From assembly GCF_003002895.1 (NCBI RefSeq), contig NZ_PVTI01000005.1, forward strand, positions 62,001 to 126,000: a DNA stretch of 64,000 bases, given 5' to 3'. The notes beneath the pieces are model-generated. The model had not been told where the DNA came from, made no database searches, and saw only the letters and a program-made list of their open reading frames with translations. This DNA is from Knoellia remsis. Lineage in GTDB: Bacteria; Actinomycetota; Actinomycetes; Actinomycetales; Dermatophilaceae. The translations under genes and the position numbers were made by a program. This document shows, piece after piece, positions 33,897 through 44,278 of this stretch (the stretch's first letter is position 1; each line of letters opens with the position of its first letter).

Positions 33897-35399
33897 ATGA
33901 CTGCCAGCACGGTCGACACGACCGCCCCTCAGATCGCCATCAACGACATCGGCTCTGAGGAAGACCTTCTCGCCGCCATCGACGCCACGATCAAGGACTT
34001 CAACGACGGCGACATCGTCGAAGGCCACATCGTCAAGGTCGACCGCGACGAGGTCCTGCTCGACATCGGCTACAAGACCGAGGGCGTCATCCCCTCGCGC
34101 GAGCTGTCCATCAAGCACGACGTCGACCCCAACGAGGTCGTCTCCGTCGGCGACGAGGTCGAAGCCCTCGTCCTCCAGAAGGAGGACAAGGAAGGCCGCC
34201 TCATCCTGTCCAAGAAGCGCGCCCAGTACGAGCGCGCCTGGGGCACCATCGAGAAGGTCAAGGAGGAGGACGGCGTCGTCACCGGCACCGTCATCGAGGT
34301 CGTCAAGGGCGGCCTCATCCTCGACATCGGCCTGCGCGGCTTCCTCCCCGCCTCGCTCGTCGAGATGCGCCGGGTCCGCGACCTGCAGCCGTACGTCGGC
34401 CAGCAGATCGAGGCCAAGATCATCGAGCTCGACAAGAACCGCAACAACGTGGTCCTGTCGCGCCGCGCCTGGCTCGAGCAGACGCAGTCCGAGGTCCGCA
34501 CGACCTTCCTCAAGGAGCTCCAGAAGGGCCAGGTCCGCTCCGGCGTCGTGTCCTCCATCGTCAACTTCGGTGCGTTCGTGGACCTCGGCGGCGTCGACGG
34601 TCTCGTCCACGTCTCCGAGCTGTCCTGGAAGCACATCGACCACCCGGGTGAGGTCGTCGAGGTCGGCGACGAGGTCACCGTCGAGGTGCTCGACGTCGAC
34701 ATGGACCGCGAGCGTGTCTCCCTGTCGCTGAAGGCGACCCAGGAGGACCCGTGGCAGCACTTCGCCCGCACCCACGCCATCGGCCAGGTCGTGCCGGGCA
34801 AGGTCACCAAGCTCGTCCCGTTCGGTGCGTTCGTGCGCGTCGAGGACGGCATCGAGGGCCTCGTCCACATCTCCGAGCTCGCCGAGCGCCACGTGGAGCT
34901 GCCGGAGCAGGTCGTCACCGTCGGCCAGGACATCTTCGTCAAGGTCATCGACATCGACCTCGAGCGTCGTCGCATCTCGCTCTCGCTCAAGCAGGCCAAC
35001 GAGGACGGCGCCGGGCTCACCGAGTTCGACCCGACCCTCTACGGCATGGCCGCCGAGTACGACGAGCAGGGCAACTACAAGTACCCCGAGGGCTTCGACC
35101 CGGAGACCAACGAGTGGCTCGAGGGCTACGAGAAGCAGCGCGAGGCCTGGGAGAAGCAGTACGCCGAGGCGCACGCCCGCTGGGAGGCCCACCGCACGCA
35201 GGTCGAGGAGGCCGCCAAGGCCGACGCCGAGGCCGCGACCGGTGGCGACACCCCGACCTCGTACAGCAGCGACTCGTCCGCCGGCTCGTCCTCCTCGGAC
35301 GAGGGTGCGGCTGCCCGTCCGGCCGCGCCCGCGAACGAGGGCACCCTCGCCTCCGACGAGGCCCTCGCCGCGCTGCGCGAGAAGCTCACCGGCAACTGA
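33897..35399 (+). CDS. rpsA: 30S ribosomal protein S1
   Basis: 500 aa with four S1 (OB-fold) repeats, the actinobacterial form rather than the six-repeat form of enterobacteria. Repeats start near GDIVEGHIVKVDRDEVLLDIG, DGVVTGTVIEVVKGGLILDIG, GQVRSGVVSSIVNFGAFVDLG and GQVVPGKVTKLVPFGAFVRVE. The C-terminal ~110 residues are acidic and Ser/Ala-rich, probably disordered. The ATG at 33897 has GGAG 11 nt upstream. Between polA and rpsA, neighbours in mycobacteria, this genome carries 18 kb of other genes. Confidence 0.97.
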   Translation: MTASTVDTTAPQIAINDIGSEEDLLAAIDATIKDFNDGDIVEGHIVKVDRDEVLLDIGYKTEGVIPSRELSIKHDVDPNEVVSVGDEVEALVLQKEDKEGRLILSKKRAQYERAWGTIEKVKEEDGVVTGTVIEVVKGGLILDIGLRGFLPASLVEMRRVRDLQPYVGQQIEAKIIELDKNRNNVVLSRRAWLEQTQSEVRTTFLKELQKGQVRSGVVSSIVNFGAFVDLGGVDGLVHVSELSWKHIDHPGEVVEVGDEVTVEVLDVDMDRERVSLSLKATQEDPWQHFARTHAIGQVVPGKVTKLVPFGAFVRVEDGIEGLVHISELAERHVELPEQVVTVGQDIFVKVIDIDLERRRISLSLKQANEDGAGLTEFDPTLYGMAAEYDEQGNYKYPEGFDPETNEWLEGYEKQREAWEKQYAEAHARWEAHRTQVEEAAKADAEAATGGDTPTSYSSDSSAGSSSSDEGAAARPAAPANEGTLASDEALAALREKLTGN

Positions 35400-35405
35400 G
35401 CGCAG

Positions 35406-35425
35406 CGGCATACGCCCGTATGCCG
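35406..35425. repeat. GGCATAC/GTATGCC palindrome after rpsA
   Basis: CGGCATACG-cc-CGTATGCCG, a 9-nt perfect inverted repeat with a 2-nt centre, 6 nt after the rpsA stop and just before the larger terminator. Confidence 0.6.
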
Positions 35426-35436
35426 TGAGCGCACCT

Positions 35437-35474
35437 GAGAGGCCCGGTTCCCCTGCGGGGGAGCCGGGCCTCTC
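35437..35474 (+). terminator. Strong hairpin terminator of rpsA
   Basis: GAGAGGCCCGGTTCCCC / GGGGAGCCGGGCCTCTC: a 17-bp stem with one G-T-type pair and a TGCG loop, 37 nt after the rpsA stop. Confidence 0.8.
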
Positions 35475-35503
35475 GGCTGTCGCCGAGCGTCTAGGGTCGA
35501 GTC

Positions 35504-35974
35504 ATGGCACGCAGCATCGCGACGAACACCGAGGTCGACCTCGACGGGCTGCTCGAGTTCGTCCGTCCGCGACACCACATGATCCTGCTCACCGAACGCT
35601 CGGACGGGCGGCCGCAGGGCTCACCCGTCACCGGCGGAGTCGACGACGCCGGGCGGATCGTCATCTCGACCTACCCCGAGCGCGCCAAGACCGCGAACGC
35701 CCGACGCCGGCCGCGAGCCACCGTCCTCGTGCTCTCGGACGACTTCGGCGACGCGTGGGTCCAGGTCGACGGCGACGTCGAGGTGCTCGACGCGCCCGAG
35801 TCGGTCGAGCCGCTCGTCGAGTACTTCCGCAACATCTCCGGAGAGCACCCCGACTGGGACGAGTACCGGCAGGCCATGGTCGACCAGGGCAAGTCGATCC
35901 TGCGCATCACGCCGACGCGCTGGGGACCGATCGCCACCGGAGGCTTTCCCGCACGACTCGCCGACGAGGCCTGA
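35504..35974 (+). CDS. PPOX-class F420-dependent oxidoreductase
   Basis: 156 aa split-barrel protein of the pyridoxamine-phosphate-oxidase-like superfamily. The stretch HHMILLTERSDGRPQGSPVTG, then RAKTANARRRPRATVLV and WVQVDGDVEVLD, fits the small F420-binding subgroup (TIGR03618-like) common in actinobacteria. Probably uses reduced F420 (or FMN) to reduce a small molecule; substrate unknown. TAGGGT (35492-35497) lies 6 nt before the ATG. coaE follows after 4 nt, so they are probably co-transcribed. Confidence 0.82.
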   Translation: MARSIATNTEVDLDGLLEFVRPRHHMILLTERSDGRPQGSPVTGGVDDAGRIVISTYPERAKTANARRRPRATVLVLSDDFGDAWVQVDGDVEVLDAPESVEPLVEYFRNISGEHPDWDEYRQAMVDQGKSILRITPTRWGPIATGGFPARLADEA

Positions 35975-35978
35975 GGTC

Positions 35979-37154
35979 GTGCTGCGGGTCGGGCTGACCG
36001 GGGGGATCGGGTCGGGCAAGTCGACGGTCGCGCGCGCCCTGCGCGACCTCGGCGCCGTCGTCGTCGACGCGGACGCCGTCGCGCGCGAGGTCGTCGAGCC
36101 GGGTATGCCGGCCCTGGCCGCCATCCGGGAACGGTTCGGGGACAGCGTGTTCGGCGCCGACGGCGCACTCGACCGACCAGCGCTGGGTCGCGTGGTCTTC
36201 GCCGACCCGCAGGCGCTGGCCGACCTCGAAGGCATCACCCACCCGGTCATCTGGGCGCGCACCGCCGATCTCATCGCGGCCGCGCCCGACGACGCCATCG
36301 TCGTGCACGACATGCCGCTCATCGTCGAGAAGGGCATGGGCGCCGACTACCACCTCGTCCTCGTCGTCGGGGTCGACGCCGAGACGCGGGTCGAGCGGCT
36401 CGTCCGCGACCGGGGCATGACGCCGGAGGACGCCCACGCCCGCATCGCCGCCCAGGCCGACGACGACGCCCGGCGCGCCGCCGCCGACGTCTGGCTCGAC
36501 AACAACGGCACCCCGGAGCAGCTCGACGTCTCGGTGCGGCGCCTCTGGGCGGAGCGTCTGGAGCCCTTCAACGAGAACCTGCTCCACGGCATACGGGCCG
36601 CTCGCACCGACCGGCTCGCGCTGACCGAGCCACGTGAGGACTGGCCCGCACAGGCGGCTCGGCTCGTCGCGCGCATCGAGAAGGCCCTGGGGGAGCGGGC
36701 CGTCGACGTCGAGCACATCGGCTCGACCTCGGTGTCGGGGCTCGTCGCGAAGGACGTCATCGACCTGCAGATCGGGGTGAGGAGCCTCGCGGACGCCGAC
36801 GACCCGGACTTCGTCAAGGCGTTGTCCCGCAAGGGTTTTCCGCGCGTCGAGGGCAACGACCGCGACAACGGCAAGGACGGGACCGAGTGGCCCAAGCGGT
36901 TCCACGGCACGGCTGACCCCGGCCGCCCGGCGCACGTCCACGTTCGTGAGGTCGGCTCACCGGGTTACGAGTGGGCGCTGCGGTTCCGCGACTGGCTGAG
37001 GTCGGACGAGGCGGCGCGCGAGGAGTACGCCGCACTCAAGCACGAGCTGCTCGGGCGGGGACTCGGGGTCTCGGACTACGCCGACGCGAAGGAGCCGTGG
37101 TTCGACGCGGTCCACACGCAAGTGACCGGCGCACGCCTCGACGGCGACGGCTGA
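35979..37154 (+). CDS. coaE: Dephospho-CoA kinase fused to GrpB/UPF0157 domain
   Basis: 391 aa. Residues 1-~200 are CoaE, the last step of CoA synthesis: P-loop GLTGGIGSGKSTVA, DADAVAREVVEPG, and RGMTPEDAHARIAAQ. Residues ~215-385 are a UPF0157 (GrpB) nucleotidyltransferase-fold domain: VEHIGSTSVSGLVAKDVIDLQIGV and HVREVGSPGYEWALRFRDWLR. The same fusion occurs in mycobacteria (Rv1631), where the tail helps folding of the kinase. GTG start with GAGGT upstream; 4 nt after the preceding stop. Confidence 0.95.
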   Translation: MLRVGLTGGIGSGKSTVARALRDLGAVVVDADAVAREVVEPGMPALAAIRERFGDSVFGADGALDRPALGRVVFADPQALADLEGITHPVIWARTADLIAAAPDDAIVVHDMPLIVEKGMGADYHLVLVVGVDAETRVERLVRDRGMTPEDAHARIAAQADDDARRAAADVWLDNNGTPEQLDVSVRRLWAERLEPFNENLLHGIRAARTDRLALTEPREDWPAQAARLVARIEKALGERAVDVEHIGSTSVSGLVAKDVIDLQIGVRSLADADDPDFVKALSRKGFPRVEGNDRDNGKDGTEWPKRFHGTADPGRPAHVHVREVGSPGYEWALRFRDWLRSDEAAREEYAALKHELLGRGLGVSDYADAKEPWFDAVHTQVTGARLDGDG

Positions 37155-37161
37155 GTCACCG

Positions 37162-38208
37162 TCACTCGCCGGGGTACCGGACCCCCACCTGCGACCGGAC
37201 GTCGTCGAGGACCTCCATGATCCGCAGCGTCTCGGCAGCCGGGAGCAGCGGGCTCTCGGTGAGCCCGGCGTCGATGCACCGCGCCGCCTCGCACGCCTCG
37301 AAGTGCAGCCCGTGGGTGCGCTGCTCGGGCTCCCACACGGCGACGTCCTGCGCGTCCCGGGACGTGAACCGGATGCCGGTCGGGGCGTACCAGCGCCCGG
37401 TCGGGTCGTCCGGGTCGCCGAGGTCGAGCCGTCCCGCCGTCCCGATGACGCTCGCCGTCGTCGGGGTGCGCGAGGTCATCGTCGCGTGCAGGATGCCCGT
37501 GCCGCCGTTGCGGCCGGTCGCGACGATCGTCTCCTCGGCGTCCACGCCTTCCTCGGTGAGCCGCCCGGTGGCTGTCACCGAGTCGATGCCGTCGAGGACG
37601 AAGCTCGCGAACGACACCGGGTAGATGCCGAGGTCGAGCAGCGCGCCACCGGCGAGCTCGGGGTCCCAGAGCCGCTGCGGCCCGTTCGGGTGCAGCGGCT
37701 GCCCGTGGTCGGCGAAGACGTTCTCGACCTCACCGAGCAGCCCGTCCTCGAGGCACTGGCGCACGACGTCCGTGCCGGGGAGGAACCGGGTCCACATCGC
37801 CTCCATGGCGAAGAGCCCGCGGCCCCGCGCAGTGTCGAGGATGTCGCGCGCCTCGGCGGCGTTGCGCGCGAACGCCTTCTCGACGAGGACGGGTTTGCCG
37901 GCGTCGAGCGCGAGCCGCGCGTGCTCGCGGTGCTCCGAGTGCGGCGAGGCGACATAGACGATGTCGACGTCCGGGTCCGCGACGAGCTCGTCGTAGGAGC
38001 CGTATGCCGTGTGCGCGCCGAACTCGTCCGCGAACCCTTGCGCTCGGGCGAGGTCGCGTGAGCCGACGGCCTGGATGACCTGCTCGGTCTCGGCGCGCAG
38101 CGCCGACGCCATCGTGCGGGCGATGCCGCCCGGGGCGAGGATGCCCCAGCGCAGGACGGGCGCGGTGCGAGGGTCGGGGGTGCGGGGGCTCGGGAGAGTC
38201 GTCGTCAC
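37162..38208 (-). CDS. Gfo/Idh/MocA family NAD(P)-dependent oxidoreductase
   Basis: 348 aa. N-terminal Rossmann region WGILAPGGIARTMASAL, then VYVASPHSEHREHARLALDAGKPVLVEKAFARN: the family EKP motif is EKA here. The C-terminal alpha/beta domain includes DLGIYPVSFASFVLDGI with the usual Asp and Tyr. Typical substrates are sugars or sugar derivatives; unknown here. A CACGAT hexamer lies 6 nt before the GTG start. It converges on coaE with a 7-nt gap. Confidence 0.9.
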   Translation of the reverse strand: MTTTLPSPRTPDPRTAPVLRWGILAPGGIARTMASALRAETEQVIQAVGSRDLARAQGFADEFGAHTAYGSYDELVADPDVDIVYVASPHSEHREHARLALDAGKPVLVEKAFARNAAEARDILDTARGRGLFAMEAMWTRFLPGTDVVRQCLEDGLLGEVENVFADHGQPLHPNGPQRLWDPELAGGALLDLGIYPVSFASFVLDGIDSVTATGRLTEEGVDAEETIVATGRNGGTGILHATMTSRTPTTASVIGTAGRLDLGDPDDPTGRWYAPTGIRFTSRDAQDVAVWEPEQRTHGLHFEACEAARCIDAGLTESPLLPAAETLRIMEVLDDVRSQVGVRYPGE

Positions 38209-38236
38209 CGTCCCATCGTGTCATCCCCATCGCGGA

Positions 38237-38330
38237 CCGACGGACATGCAATGGGGTCGCGGGTGGCCGGCCGACGTGCTTGTCCGAGCAGCCTCGCGTC
38301 CGGCCGGACTGGCTAATGCATGTCCGTCGG
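38237..38330. repeat. Long-range inverted repeat between MFS and Gfo/Idh genes
   Basis: Perfect 14-nt arms, CCGACGGACATGCA (38237-38250) and TGCATGTCCGTCGG (38317-38330), around 66 nt that themselves contain GGCCGGCC and TCCGGCCGGA palindromes. The right arm covers the last codons and stop of the MFS gene. It may end that transcript. Confidence 0.6.
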
Positions 38331-39536
38331 CTCACCCGGCGGGTCCCCGGGCACGAGGGGCAATGCGGCAGCGGCGAACGCGGCCGCGGAGGCGAACGCG
38401 ACGGCATACCCGCTGCGGGCGATGAGCGCGCCGGCGACGGGCGGCACGAAGGCGGCGACGAGGTACTGGCCGGAGTTCTGGATGCCGAGCGCGCGCCCGG
38501 ACCAGAACGGCCCGGCCCGCTCGGCGACCGCCGTGAACGCGAGCCCGTTGTCGGCGACGGTGGCGCCGGTCGCGGCGACGAGGAGGGCCACGGCGAGAGG
38601 GGACCCGAGGGTCGCCGTCAGGCCGAGCCCGAGCATGAGGACGACCACGCAGAGCGCGACCCAGCGCAGCGGGCGCATCCGGCTGCCGACCCGGTCCGAC
38701 AGGGCACCCGCCGCGATGCGGGAGAAGGCACCGACGAGCTGGGCCACCGCGACGAGCGCGCCGGCGGCACCCGCGCTCCAGCCGCGGTCGGTGACGAGCC
38801 AGGCCAGTGCATAGGACCACACGAGGAACTGGGGGACGACGAGGAGGACGGAGACGAGGTGCACGCGCGCGAGGAAGCGGTCCGCGGCATACGGGTTGGT
38901 CACGGCGACGGTCGCGCGGTCCGGGCGCGGTGGGTCGGCGACGATGACGGCGACGGCGACCAGCGCGACGAAAGCGACGAGAGCGGGCAGGGCGATGGCC
39001 GTGCGGATGCCGAATCTCTCGGCGGCGACCGCGAGGGTGGCGGCGCCGATGCCGACGCCGAGGGGCTGAGCCATCTGCCGGATCCCCATCGCGGTGCCGC
39101 GGCGGTGCGCGGGGAACCACCCGACGACGACCCGGCCGCTCGCGGCGTTGGCCGAGGCGGCGAAGGCGCCGGCGAGGACGAGCCAGCCGAACCACCACCA
39201 GGGTCCGTCCCCGAGTGCTGCCACTGCGGTCGCGACGGTCGTGCCGGCGAGCCCGGTGACCAGGGCGAACCGTTCCCCGCGCCGGTCGACGACGAGACCC
39301 CACGCGACGAGGGTGAGGAGCACGCCGACCATCGGAGCGGCGGCCACGAGACCGGCCTCGGGGAGGCTGAGCCCGGGGCCGGTGGCTCGGTCGGTGAGGG
39401 CCGGGATGAGGAAGGGCGGGCCGTGGACGACGACGGCCGACGCGGCCTGGGCGAGCGTGCTCACGGCGAGCATGAGCCAGTGACGTGCCGTCACGCCCTG
39501 GGTCGTCGCGGTGCCGTGGTCCACCGGTCCAGTCAA
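38313..39536 (-). CDS. Major facilitator superfamily transporter
   Basis: 407 aa with 12 predicted helices. The loop 2-3 motif reads [17 protein letters not shown] (MFS D-R-x-G-R/E type) and the half-way loop is charged ([20 protein letters not shown]). [26 protein letters not shown] resembles the cytoplasmic loop 4-5 of sugar/drug exporters. The start is uncertain: TTG at 39536 or GTG at 39524, neither with a Shine-Dalgarno. The substrate is unknown; mycobacteria also carry an MFS gene (Rv1634) next to uvrB. Confidence 0.88.
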   Translation of the reverse strand: MTGPVDHGTATTQGVTARHWLMLAVSTLAQAASAVVVHGPPFLIPALTDRATGPGLSLPEAGLVAAAPMVGVLLTLVAWGLVVDRRGERFALVTGLAGTTVATAVAALGDGPWWWFGWLVLAGAFAASANAASGRVVVGWFPAHRRGTAMGIRQMAQPLGVGIGAATLAVAAERFGIRTAIALPALVAFVALVAVAVIVADPPRPDRATVAVTNPYAADRFLARVHLVSVLLVVPQFLVWSYALAWLVTDRGWSAGAAGALVAVAQLVGAFSRIAAGALSDRVGSRMRPLRWVALCVVVLMLGLGLTATLGSPLAVALLVAATGATVADNGLAFTAVAERAGPFWSGRALGIQNSGQYLVAAFVPPVAGALIARSGYAVAFASAAAFAAAALPLVPGDPPGEPTDMH

Positions 39537-39617
39537 CGCGAGGGTTGCCGCGTCCGCTCGCCCGTCTCACCCGTGGGCGGTGGTTGGACCACCTCGCAAG
39601 GCGACCACGGCGGCGGC

Positions 39618-39639
39618 TGTCGGTGGCACGGCATACCGT
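39618..39639 (+). promoter_or_regulatory. PafBC/RecA-NDp-like damage promoter of uvrB
   Basis: TGTCGGTG (39618-39625), exactly 8 nt, TACCGT (39634-39639), then 7 nt to the ATG. Perfect match to TGTCRGTG-N8-TAnnnT. The GGCATAC motif overlaps the upstream edge of the -10 box. Confidence 0.7.
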
Positions 39640-39646
39640 TGTGGGT

Positions 39647-41761
<2,115 letters not shown>

Positions 41762-41810
41762 GCCGCAGTCATGGGGCCGGGTGGTCCTGCACCGAGGAGA
41801 CGGGCGCGCG

Positions 41811-42155
41811 ATGACCCCGGACGACCTCGCGGCACACGCCCTCGGCAAGCCAGGCGCCTGGGCGGACCAGCCCTGGGAGGGCGACCACGTCGCGAAGGTC
41901 GGCGAGAAGATCTTCGCCTTCCTCGGCCGCGACGGCGTCGGCGTCAAGCTCGGGTCGCGCGCGGAGGCCGACGAGTGGCTGGAGGAGTTCCCGGACGACG
42001 CGACCGTCATGCCCTACATCGGTCGCCACGGCTGGAACACGCTGTCGCTGACCGGCGCGATCCCCGACGACGTGCTGTTCGAGGCCGTCGACACCTCGTA
42101 CGAGCTCGTCGTCGCAAAGCTGCCTCGGGCGCAGCGCCCGGACGGTGCGTCATGA
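41811..42155 (+). CDS. MmcQ/YjbR family protein
   Basis: 114 aa. The pattern LGKPGAWADQPWEGDHVAKVGEKIFAFLG ... VGVKLGSRAEADEW ... RHGWNTLSLTG is the MmcQ/YjbR fold (DUF419), a small alpha/beta CyaY-like domain thought to bind DNA. The ATG at 41811 has GAGGAG about 11 nt upstream; an in-frame GTG at 41781 would add ten unconserved residues. The stop overlaps the next ATG in ATGA. Confidence 0.82.
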   Translation: MTPDDLAAHALGKPGAWADQPWEGDHVAKVGEKIFAFLGRDGVGVKLGSRAEADEWLEEFPDDATVMPYIGRHGWNTLSLTGAIPDDVLFEAVDTSYELVVAKLPRAQRPDGAS

Positions 42156-43051
42156 GCGCCGTCGACGTCGTCAGTGGGGTCCTGGGGCCGGTGCGCAAGG
42201 GTGTCGGCAACGCCCTGCGATCGCGGGTGGCCGGGTCCGACCCGGTGGAGCGGTCGGCGCGCATCTGGGGTGCGCCGGGGGAGCGCTGGTTCCGCGAGGG
42301 CGACCCGATCTGGCGGGTCCACGGTGACGGCTCGATGTTCGTCGCGGGCATCCGCGCGCTGCTCCTGCAGTCCCTCCACCCGCTTGCGATGGCCGGGGTG
42401 GCCGGGCACTCGGGCTTCCGTGGCGACCCGTGGGGACGGCTGCAGCGCACGAGCACCTTCATCGCGACGACCACGTACGCGCCCGCCCCGGACGCCGAGC
42501 GGCTCATCGCCAGGGTCCGCGGCATCCACCGCCGCGTCGTCGGTGAGGACGAGCAGGGTCGTCCGTATGCCGCGAGTGACCCGCACCTGCTCGCGTGGGT
42601 CCACGCGGCGGAGACCGACAGCTTCCTCACCTGCTTCCAGCGGTTCGCGGTGCGTCCGCTCGGATCGGCCGAGGCGGACACGTATGTAGCCCAGACCGGT
42701 GAGATCGCCGCTCGCCTCGGCGTGGTCAACCCTCCGCAGACCGTGGCCGAGCTGGACGCGGTCATCGAGACGTTCCGTCCCGAGCTCGAGACGACCGCCG
42801 CGGCGCTCGACGCGGCCGACTTCCTGTTGCGGCACCCGCCCCTCGATGCGGTGTCGCGCCTCGGGTACGCCCCGTTGGCCGCGGGTGCTGTCGGCCTGCT
42901 GCCCTCGTGGGCGCGCACGATGCTGCACCTGCCGGGGCCGGACCTCGTCCACGAGCAGGTGGGCGTGCGCGTCGGTCGTGGCGCCGCGCGACTCGTGACG
43001 TGGGGGTTGACGCACCCGGACCTCGCCGCGGAGCGGAAGGTCCCGGCCTGA
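42152..43051 (+). CDS. Oxygenase MpaB-like family protein (DUF2236)
   Basis: 299 aa, mainly helical. HPLAMAGVAGHSGFRGDPWGRLQRTSTFI and LAWVHAAETDSFLTCFQRF carry the conserved His/Arg/His set of DUF2236, a family including latex-clearing protein (Lcp) and the fungal oxygenase MpaB, where these residues ligate heme. Probably a heme-dependent oxygenase on a hydrophobic substrate; not proven. Coupled to the preceding small gene. Confidence 0.82.
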   Translation: MSAVDVVSGVLGPVRKGVGNALRSRVAGSDPVERSARIWGAPGERWFREGDPIWRVHGDGSMFVAGIRALLLQSLHPLAMAGVAGHSGFRGDPWGRLQRTSTFIATTTYAPAPDAERLIARVRGIHRRVVGEDEQGRPYAASDPHLLAWVHAAETDSFLTCFQRFAVRPLGSAEADTYVAQTGEIAARLGVVNPPQTVAELDAVIETFRPELETTAAALDAADFLLRHPPLDAVSRLGYAPLAAGAVGLLPSWARTMLHLPGPDLVHEQVGVRVGRGAARLVTWGLTHPDLAAERKVPA

Positions 43052-43099
43052 CGGCCCAGGCCAGGCCCGCGACACCGACGGGCGCGTCGGGTCCGCCCG

Positions 43100-43930
43100 T
43101 CAGCCGTTCGCGGCGGCGAGGCCGTCGAGGAGCTCGAGCTGGCGTGCCCAGACCTCGCTCGTGGTGTCGATGACGACGAAGTGGTCACCGTTGACGAGCT
43201 CGACCGTGGCGTCGGCGCCCTCCGCGGTCGCCGCCTCGACGTAGTCCGTCGACTGGCTCAGCGGCACGGTGTCGTCGCTGCGGCCGTGGATGCAGCGGAC
43301 GGGGACCTCGAGCGGTACCTGCTGTCGCGGGTCGACGGCGGCGTCGGCGTCGGTGACGGCGTGCCCGACGAACGCCTGGGCCGCGCCGCTGCCGAGGTCC
43401 TCATGGTCCGCGGCGACGAGGTCGAGCACCCCGGCCTGCGACACCGCTCCGGTGACGGGCACCGTGGGGTCGGACCACGCGGCATACCGGCCGCGCCCGG
43501 CGGCCCACACCGCGAGGTGACCGCCCGCGGAGTGCCCGAGGGTGATCACCGTGGAGAGGTCGAGGCCGTCGACGGAGGCGAGCCGGTCGATGGCGGCGTG
43601 GATGTCGTCGAGGGTCTGCGGGACGCCACCGCCGTTGCCGACGCGGCGGTACTCGATGTTCCAGGCGGTCCAGCCGTTCTCGGCGAGGCTGGCGGCGAGG
43701 GGACGGCCGAGCTCAAGGTCGTACTCCGCCTTCCAGAAGCCGCCGTGGATGACGACGACGACGCCCTTGCTCGGGCCGTCGGGGCGGGTGAGCTCGCCGA
43801 ACTGGCTCGGGTCGTCGCCATAGGTGAGTCGCATCGGGTTGCCCTCCTGCACTGGTTCGGGGGAGTCCGGGGTGCTGCACGCCGCGAGCGTGGCCGCCGG
43901 AAGGGCGAGCACCACGCGACGAGTGAGCAC
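43100..43930 (-). CDS. Lipoprotein alpha/beta hydrolase
   Basis: 276 aa. The signal peptide VLTRRVVLALPAATLAAC ends in a lipobox (Cys18). The hydrolase domain has HGGFWKAEYDLELGRPLAASL (oxyanion region), nucleophile elbow TLGHSAGGHLAVWAAG and the C-terminal His in NGDHFVVID, as in BD-FAE/kynurenine-formamidase-like esterases. The GTG at 43930 is preferred over a longer frame because it restores the signal peptide and TAGGGT (43938-43943, minus strand) is 7 nt upstream. An exported esterase anchored to the membrane is predicted; substrate unknown. Confidence 0.82.
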   Translation of the reverse strand: MLTRRVVLALPAATLAACSTPDSPEPVQEGNPMRLTYGDDPSQFGELTRPDGPSKGVVVVIHGGFWKAEYDLELGRPLAASLAENGWTAWNIEYRRVGNGGGVPQTLDDIHAAIDRLASVDGLDLSTVITLGHSAGGHLAVWAAGRGRYAAWSDPTVPVTGAVSQAGVLDLVAADHEDLGSGAAQAFVGHAVTDADAAVDPRQQVPLEVPVRCIHGRSDDTVPLSQSTDYVEAATAEGADATVELVNGDHFVVIDTTSEVWARQLELLDGLAAANG

Positions 43931-44015
43931 ATCCTCGACCCTATGCCGAGAGGTGACCGTCCCGTCCGCCTTCGCCATCGCCTTCGCCCGCGCCCGGCTC
44001 ACCGACCGCTTCTGG

Positions 44016-44079
44016 CGACTTATTGCGCACAGTTCGCATGCTCGCTGGGGCTCGCATGCGAACTGTGCGCAATAAGTCG
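44016..44079. repeat. 26-nt perfect inverted repeat
   Basis: Arms 44016-44041 (starts CGACTTATTGCGCACAGTTC) and 44054-44079 are exact reverse complements with a 12-nt loop. The sequence is AT-richer than anything nearby. It lies ~85 bp upstream of the hydrolase start and ~345 bp upstream of terC, so it is not an ordinary terminator of either gene. Confidence 0.85.
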
Positions 44080-44088
44080 GCTGTCCGA

Positions 44089-44224
44089 GCGGAGGGCGGG
44101 CCCACTCCGCGACTCAGGAGTTCATCTCACGAGCGAAGCCGTGCCGAGCGGAGGGCGGGCCCACTCCGCAGTGGTTGATTGAGTCAATGCGCGGAGCGCC
44201 ATGCGGAGGGCGGGCCCACTCCGC
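44089..44224. repeat. Three direct copies of a 22-nt palindromic unit
   Basis: GCGGAGGGCGGGCCCACTCCGC occurs exactly at 44089-44110, 44148-44169 and 44203-44224 (periods 59 and 55 bp). Each unit is itself an imperfect palindrome (GCGGAG ... CTCCGC). The first two copies share four more leading bases (CCGA). The spacers are unrelated, but each contains a small inverted repeat (for example ATTGAGTCAAT at 44178-44188). Confidence 0.85.
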
Positions 44225-44278
44225 AATCGCTGATTGCGCCATCGTGCCGTTCGCGTGACAGAATCAGCGATTGCGGAG
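44219..44278. repeat. 17-nt inverted repeat at the start of the terC leader
   Basis: Arms CTCCGCAATCGCTGATT (44219-44235) and AATCAGCGATTGCGGAG (44262-44278) with 26 nt between. The left arm begins in the third 22-nt unit; the right arm ends within the first helix strand of the candidate riboswitch. A promoter candidate (TTGCGC 44234-44239, 19 nt, CAGAAT 44259-44264) lies inside. Confidence 0.75.

Noticed and set aside
33807-35411. A 534-codon open frame opposite rpsA
   Set aside because: Same mirror effect; its translation is low-complexity Asp/Leu/Val and rpsA is certain.
35979-37154. CoaE-GrpB as a novel fusion
   Set aside because: The same fusion is established in mycobacteria (Rv1631), so it is not new.
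39485-39646. N-terminal extension of UvrB from an upstream ATG
   Set aside because: The extra 54 residues are Arg/Pro-rich and non-conserved, and the promoter lies within that stretch.
42007-43188. Minus-strand frame opposite the MpaB-like gene
   Set aside because: Ser/Arg/Thr-rich mirror product without domains.
44089-44224. CRISPR array
   Set aside because: Three 22-nt repeats with 33-37-nt spacers look superficially similar, but each unit is a near-full palindrome, spacers contain inverted repeats tied to the units, only three copies exist and no cas gene is near.
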